In this document: one piece after another, positions 59,008-64,000 of the stretch | How the letters are laid out: the number at the start of each line of letters is the position of its first letter | Numbering within the stretch: position 1 is the first letter of the stretch | DNA from: Hexactinellida sp. DTS-2022 | Taxonomy: Eukaryota > Porifera > Hexactinellida | NCBI GenBank assembly: GCA_028753945.1 | Contig: JAPNXP010000008.1 | Span: 186,001-250,000 of the forward strand | Reading direction: 5' to 3' | Length of the DNA stretch: 64,000 bases | Notes under the pieces: model-generated | Seen by the model: only the letters and a program-made list of their open reading frames with translations | Told to the model about the DNA's origin: nothing | The model's database searches: none | Made by a program: the position numbers and the translations under genes

Positions 59008-62000
59008 ATGGCAAACCTTAAATTGCCATCGTTTCTTTCATCCCCTTATCAACTCCCATTTCTTTTCATTGCCGCATCAACTCTCTATTACATTACATTT
59101 GATTCACTATGGTCTCTACCGATATTATTCACCCACAATCAGACTGCTTCCCCCATCATAATCAATTTGGTTATTATATTCATAATTTGCTCGCTAATTT
59201 GGTGGTTGCCGATTTTGGTAATGCGTTTTTTATTGAGAAAGGTATTGGCTTATACAGGATGGATTTTTGATAATCCCAAATCTCCTACTTTGAAAACCAA
59301 ACTTTGGCGAGTATGTACGAATGTATTTCTCAAAGCTGATAACAGGAAATTATACGATTTTCAGGATATTTTACCTACACTTCCACTTCCAAAATTGGAC
59401 GTTACAATCTCAAAATATTTGAAGAGCATAAAACCGTTATTTTCCCAAGAATTGTACAACAAACATGAAATTTTAGCTCGCGATTTTTTACAGAATGAAG
59501 GTGTTGAATTACAAAAAGCGCTTGTGACACGTCATAAAATCACTGACAATTATGTGAGTCAATTCTGGGAAGATTATGCTTATTTGGCAGGTAAATATTC
59601 AAAATATTTTCTAAAATAATTTTGACTTGTAAAAACTAATAAATTTAGGCAAAATTTGTGATTTTATAATATTTTATAATTAAATTGTATTTATTTATAG
59701 ACTCAGTAATTGTATTTATTTATAGCAGGGTTCTGCAAACTGGGTTTTCAGGCCACATGCGGCCTGAAACAACCTTGTGTGTGGCCTGATAGCCCAATGG
59801 AAATTTGTATCGTGTGTGGCCTGAGAGACATTTTAATTTTCATCTGGCCTGTAAACATATACACACTGATTATTACCTTTTGACTAGAGTCTTTTTGCTT
59901 AGAATTAGTATAGTTCTAGTATTACAACAACATAATAGTTTTGTTATAAAATTCGAAAGATTTCTCGATATTGTTTGCGGCCTGAGGAAAATTTTGTTAA
60001 GATTATGTAGCCTGATATAAATGAAAGTTTGCGGAACCCTGATTTCTAGACTCAATAATTGTTTTATTTCTAGACTTAATAAATTGTATTATTTAGGTGG
60101 ACGTCGCACAAAGAATCCAGATGATGATTCCAGTCCAAATCCCGGCCTTATTGTAAACATGTCCGTCGCCTTATTTGCTCCATTCGGTATACCCATTGAC
60201 TATAGACAGGCAAGCAGAGCTGCCTCTTTAACACACTTACATATGCATTATCGTAACTTAGTGCAAAGTGGGAAATATCAACCTTTTCACTTGCAAGGTG
60301 TTCCGTTATGTAGTGAGCAATATAGGAGAGTGTATAATATGAATAGAACACCGCATAAAGGTGGTTTCGACCGTTTAATGTTCTCTCCTGGACCGGAAAC
60401 ATCATTTATTGTTGTTTACAACGAAGGAAGGTTGTTTATTCATTTACATTTACCTTACATTTACAATTTTGTATGTAAAATCTGGACATTTACAATTTTT
60501 ATACAGTCGAAACCGGTTTTTCTAACCAATTCTTGCATGTAAATAAAGTAAGAAAAATCCGATAGTTAGAATAAACCGATTGAAAATACAACTAAAATTG
60601 GAATTTCTTACACATTTAGAATAAATAGTTAGTTAGAAAAACCGATTATTTAGAAAAAACGGTTTCCACTGTATTGATTCATTGATTTTATATTTTCGGT
60701 TAATAGATTTCTCCGCTTAATCGGGTCAAAGCAAACTGGTCCCGAGGTGACTCTATTAAGCGGAGTCGACTGTATATGTGTTTATATTTGTGTAATCTGG
60801 ACTTATTGTGCATATTATTTCATTGATTTTATAGATATTATAAAGTCGACGCTTACCAGAATGGAAAGTTGGTTTCTCCCAAACAACTCGAAAAGACATT
60901 CCTATCTATTCTCGCGGATAATTCCGCGGTTTCAGATGCGGAAAAGAAACTACCGGCATTCACAGCTGGAGACAGAGAAGAATGGGCTGAATTTAGGGAG
61001 ATTAATTTATCTTCTGGACAGAACAAGGATAATCTGAGAATAATTGAAAAGTGTGCTTTCTTTCTTGTATTCGATCCGGATGAAATATTTCTTGGAAAGG
61101 TTAGCACTTACTATACAGTAGAACCTCGTTAGTACGAACACAGTCAAGGAATTATCCAGGAGCGCGTTTCGCTCCTTTTGGATCATGATTTAGGAAAAAT
61201 ATTAATTCGGACCGCGAAAATTTGGAATCCTTTCCTATACCGTAACATTAATTTGTGAATTAGGCGTATGAAATTAAGATCAAACCAGGATTAGGAGCTT
61301 ATTTACAAATGACTGTATAACACACTGACACGGTTAATACTAATTTCCGGATAAGACGAACAAACAGTTCCACAAAATCAGGTCCCTATAATGGCTATTC
61401 AATGGGTATTACTCCGGTTAATACGAACTCCGGATAAAGCGAACAAATTTAACCGTCCGTTGGTGTTCGTATTAACGAGGTTATACTGTATATAACATTT
61501 GAATAGCCCTTTAACATTTAACTTTTATATTCCCTTTAGCTACCAGATTACTTTGTAGACCCTGATAAAATCCCTTTTCCCAAAACAGACACAGATCACG
61601 CATCAGAATATGCCGCTTCTATTTTACACGGAAATGGTAGCAATAGATGGATTGATAAGTCTTTTAACCTTGTGATATTTAAAACCGGTTTATTTGGGTA
61701 TACAGTAGAACACACTACATCAGATGCCCCACCTTATACACAACTTGTTGAATGTCTTAATACTATTGATATGGATTATTTCGTTGGTCGTAATTCAGGT
61801 TGTAAAATTCCTATTTGGGTTGATAAGAATACTATTGATTGGGAGAAAACGCGTTATAATTCGGATGGATTTATTAATGATGATTCTGATCCAAAGCCGG
61901 CTGTTTGTACTAAGTTGGAATGGAAATTCAGTGAAGAGGTAATGTAAGGCGTTATAGCGAACTTAATTATGGTAGAACTTTGTTATACGAACACAGTTAA

Positions 62001-64000
62001 TACGAATTTCCGGTTAATACATACACTACAGTGAACTTTCTTTATAATGAAGTGCTTGGGACCTGTAAATCCCTTCGTTATATCCGGATATTCGTTATAA
62101 GCGGATAATAATTAATGTATTTAGCGCTCTGGGGGAAATTTCCATTTCGTTATAAGCAGTTATTTCGTTATATCCGACTTCGTTATAACGGGAGATTACT
62201 GTATTTTAGTCTCCTTCAAAGCCTCTTCAATACATATACAGTCGACTCCGCTTAATAGAGCCACCTCGGGACAGGTTGCTTTGACCCGATTAAGCGGAGA
62301 AATCTATTAACCGGTGGCTCTATTAAGCGAAGTATACTGTAATACTTAAAATACGAATTCCGGATAAGGCGAACACCTTTTGACGGTCCCCTAGTGTTCA
62401 TACTAACGAGGTTCTACTGTATTTGCTTTAGGTGGAAGAAAAGATTATTTCCCAGGCAGCTATTACACTTGGCTACACTAAATCAGTTCAATTGAAATTA
62501 GCACTATTCGATAGATTCGGAAATTCTCGCATCAAACAACTAAAAATGAGTCCAGATGCTTTTGTACAGATGGCAATTCAATTGGCTTATTACAAAGACC
62601 AAAATGAGTTTGCATTAACCTATGAATCAGGCCTGACTAGGTTATTCAAGTTGGGACGAACGGAAACAATTAGGTAATGCCCTGGCCCGCTCCAAGGTAT
62701 AAATAGAAAACCCACTTTCATTTTCACTTTAAACTGGAATTCACTTAACTTTCACTTTCAATTGGCAACTAATTAATTAAATTAAGAAATATTATATAAC
62801 TTATTAGAACAAATTCATTAATTCTAATTTGAAAGGGCTAGAAATTAGTTATTAGTACTTATTACATATTTTCCTGTATTATTTGAGCATTGAAAGTTTA
62901 AGATTTGTTCAGCATACTATTCATCCTTGGTTCAAATGATTTATTCTTACTGTGGAATTAATAAAAATGACCAAAAATTGATCTTACCAGTGCCTGAAAA
63001 TTATAATAGAAAGGTGTTGGCCCATATACTTTCTTTAATAGGAACACGGATAAGGAGTACAAAATTCCCCTAACCTAGTCTATACAAATTAGTCGTTTTA
63101 TCAAATTTCTGGATAATACAGTGTATTACATACAGTGCATTATACAGCCATTTGTAAATGCGCTCCTAATGCTTGGTCTGATTCAATTTTCATACGCTAA
63201 ATCACACATTAATGACGGTATAGGAGAGGATTCCAAATTTTCGCGCTCCTAAATTCTGGTGTTGTATTAACGAGTCTACTTTATAAATAATTCTATTTAT
63301 AAATGCCTTTCACAGATCTGTGACTGAAGAATCATGTAAGTTTGTTCGTGCAATGGTTGTGGATAAAATAGACGCATATAAAGCTTACAAACTGTTACAA
63401 GCCGCAGGAAACACACATTCTTCATCCACAAAACAAGCCCTGGCTGGTCAAGGGATTGATAGACATTTATTCGCTTTATATGTAACTAGTAAACTGAAGG
63501 GAATTAATTCTGAATTCTTAGGAAATGCTTTGAGTATTCCTTTTAAGATTTCTACAAGTCAGGTAGGTTATTTGTGGCTATTATTTGTCCGAGTGGAATT
63601 TTATTTGGTGCTTTCATTCAAGCGTTACGTAACGTAAAATTTAAGGAAAATTAGAAGAAATTTAGACCTTCCTATGTCACGCTTTTTAGCATGTTTGTAA
63701 TACAGTAGAACCTCGTTAGTACGAACACGGTTAAAAATACGAATTTCCCGTTTAGACGAACAAACAGTTCCACAAAATCAGGTCCCTACAATGGCTATTC
63801 AATGGGTATTACTCGGGTTAATTCAAACTCTGGATAAAGCGAACAAATTTTTCCCTTGTTCCTATTAACGAGGTTCTACTGTATTAGTCGGCACAGTAAA
63901 CTGTATTTAGATTACATAATATCCATGGTACAATAATACACCATTACTTTAGGTGATCATAAACCAGATAGGTGTTGACGTCAAAAGAAGATGTGATATG
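59008..64000 (+). CDS. CPT1A: carnitine O-palmitoyltransferase 1, 3' end outside window
   Basis: Seven exons seen: 59008-59590, 60097-60430, 60835-61099, 61540-61938, 62432-62673, 63316-63562, and 63953 to the window end, where a V-I-I-N-Q frame is predicted. CPT1 transfers long acyl chains from CoA to carnitine at the outer mitochondrial membrane, the control step of fatty-acid oxidation. Two N-terminal membrane spans (about 13-35 and 48-74), then the acyltransferase domain: [32 protein letters not shown], the catalytic His452 in [51 protein letters not shown] and [13 protein letters not shown]. The stretch before the first span is only about 12 residues, against roughly 47 in vertebrate CPT1. 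The join to exon 7 is less certain. Confidence 0.92.
59726..60041. mobile_element. hAT element CAGGGTTC type, CPT1 intron 1
   Basis: CAGGGTTCTGCAAACT to TTTGCGGAACCCTG, 316 bp, with GTGGCCTGA repeats. Flanked by ATTTATAG and ATTTCTAG (8-bp duplication, one mismatch). Distinct from family I. Confidence 0.88.
60504..60671. mobile_element. family F MITE, CPT1 intron 2
   Basis: CAGTCGAAACCGGTTTTTCT to AACGGTTTCCACTG, TA-flanked. Confidence 0.85.
60692..60772. mobile_element. family C right half, CPT1 intron 2
   Basis: TTAATAGATTTCTCCGC to AAGCGGAGTCGACTG-TA. The left end is missing. Confidence 0.75.
61116..61488. mobile_element. family A MITE with nested hAT-like element, CPT1 intron 3
   Basis: CAGTAGAACCTCGTTAGTAC to TTAACGAGGTTATACTG, TA-flanked. 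Interrupted at 61145-61327. Confidence 0.85.
61145..61327. mobile_element. hAT-like MITE family I, inverted
   Basis: CAAGGAATTATCCAGGAGCG to TGTATAACACACTG. The flanks AACACAGT and ACACGGTT resemble an 8-bp duplication with small changes. Confidence 0.75.
62029..62201. mobile_element. family B MITE nested in family A
   Basis: CAGTGAACTTTCTTTATAAT to AACGGGAGATTACTG, with TA on both sides. Confidence 0.88.
62239..62339. mobile_element. family C MITE nested in family A
   Basis: CAGTCGACTCCGCTTAATAG to AAGCGAAGTATACTG, with TA on both sides. Confidence 0.88.
63045..63280. mobile_element. family A variant with truncated hAT-like insert, CPT1 intron 5
   Basis: AATAGGAACACGGATAAGG and GTATTAACGAGTCTACT ends. 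Family-I sequence (CAGTGCATTATACAGCC) from 63133 to about 63256. Confidence 0.65.
63612..63695. mobile_element. family K fragment
   Basis: CAAGCGTTACGTAACGT and CCTATGTCACGCTTTTTAG; only one end. Confidence 0.55.
63703..63881. mobile_element. family A MITE, CPT1 intron 6
   Basis: CAGTAGAACCTCGTTAGTAC to TTAACGAGGTTCTACTG, TA-flanked. The GGTATTACTCGGGTTAAT interior is shared with 61116-61488 and 9347-9705. Confidence 0.88.

Larger units (their letters stand above)
61968..62419. mobile_element. family A MITE holding two other MITEs, CPT1 intron 4
   Basis: GGTAGAACTTTGTTATACG to CTAACGAGGTTCTACTG. Two insertions, family B (62029-62201) and family C (62239-62339), separate its three parts. Confidence 0.85.

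Overview
The window is nuclear DNA of an animal. Its genes have GT-AG introns, and the gene set includes metazoan signalling, cytoskeletal and trafficking families: two SHP2-type phosphatases, a JMY/WHAMM nucleator, UNC119, CACYBP, two myosin essential light chains, TMEM192 and CPT1. The DNA is AT-rich, genes lie close together, and introns are few and often short. An intronless NHL-repeat protein and a PARP domain of the plant/fungal type would fit a non-bilaterian such as a sponge, but that placement is inference.

Layout. 0-2.2 kb: three tandem genes for a small secreted-signal, cysteine-rich, single-pass membrane protein with a PPxY tail. 2.8-12.1 kb: two tandem SHP2 (PTPN11-like) genes. 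The first lacks its own C-terminal tail and carries the PPxY tail of the membrane-protein family instead. 13.0-15.0 kb: two CACYBP genes. 15.7-20.8 kb: PPIL2, ARL14EP-like and an ASMT-like methyltransferase. 21.0-25.1 kb: JMY/WHAMM. 25.6-27.3 kb: RHBDD1 (minus strand). 28.4-32.2 kb: GRHPR, with a PARP-domain gene inside its second intron. 33.3-35.2 kb: GPAT3/4. 35.8-39.9 kb: PPWD1. 40.6-42.7 kb: La (SSB). 43.3-44.6 kb: a galactose-3-O-sulfotransferase (minus). 45.1-51.3 kb: two myosin essential light chains flanking an NHL-repeat gene. 52.2-53.1 kb: TMEM192 (minus). 54.8-56.0 kb: UNC119. 56.4-57.5 kb: an orphan seven-helix receptor (minus). 59.0 kb to the window end: CPT1, cut off at its 3' end.

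Between and inside the genes lies a dense layer of short non-autonomous DNA transposons, roughly a quarter of the window by an approximate hand tally. Most belong to at least ten families that start CAGT, sit between TA dinucleotides and share one terminal layout (pogo/Tigger-like). hAT-like elements (8-bp duplications), Mutator-like hairpins (9-bp duplications), a Tc1-like element and a large foldback element are also present. Many are nested. They fill introns (some introns are little more than one element), and an element ends within about 90 bp upstream of the start codon of about half of the genes. I found no transposase gene.

The genes are mostly unrelated housekeeping genes, not a pathway. 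The part that looks biologically new is the 0-12 kb block. There, unequal exchange between a PPxY membrane-protein array and an SHP2 gene seems to have made a second phosphatase with an altered catalytic loop (WPD to WPE) and a WW-binding tail in place of a GRB2-type phosphotyrosine tail.
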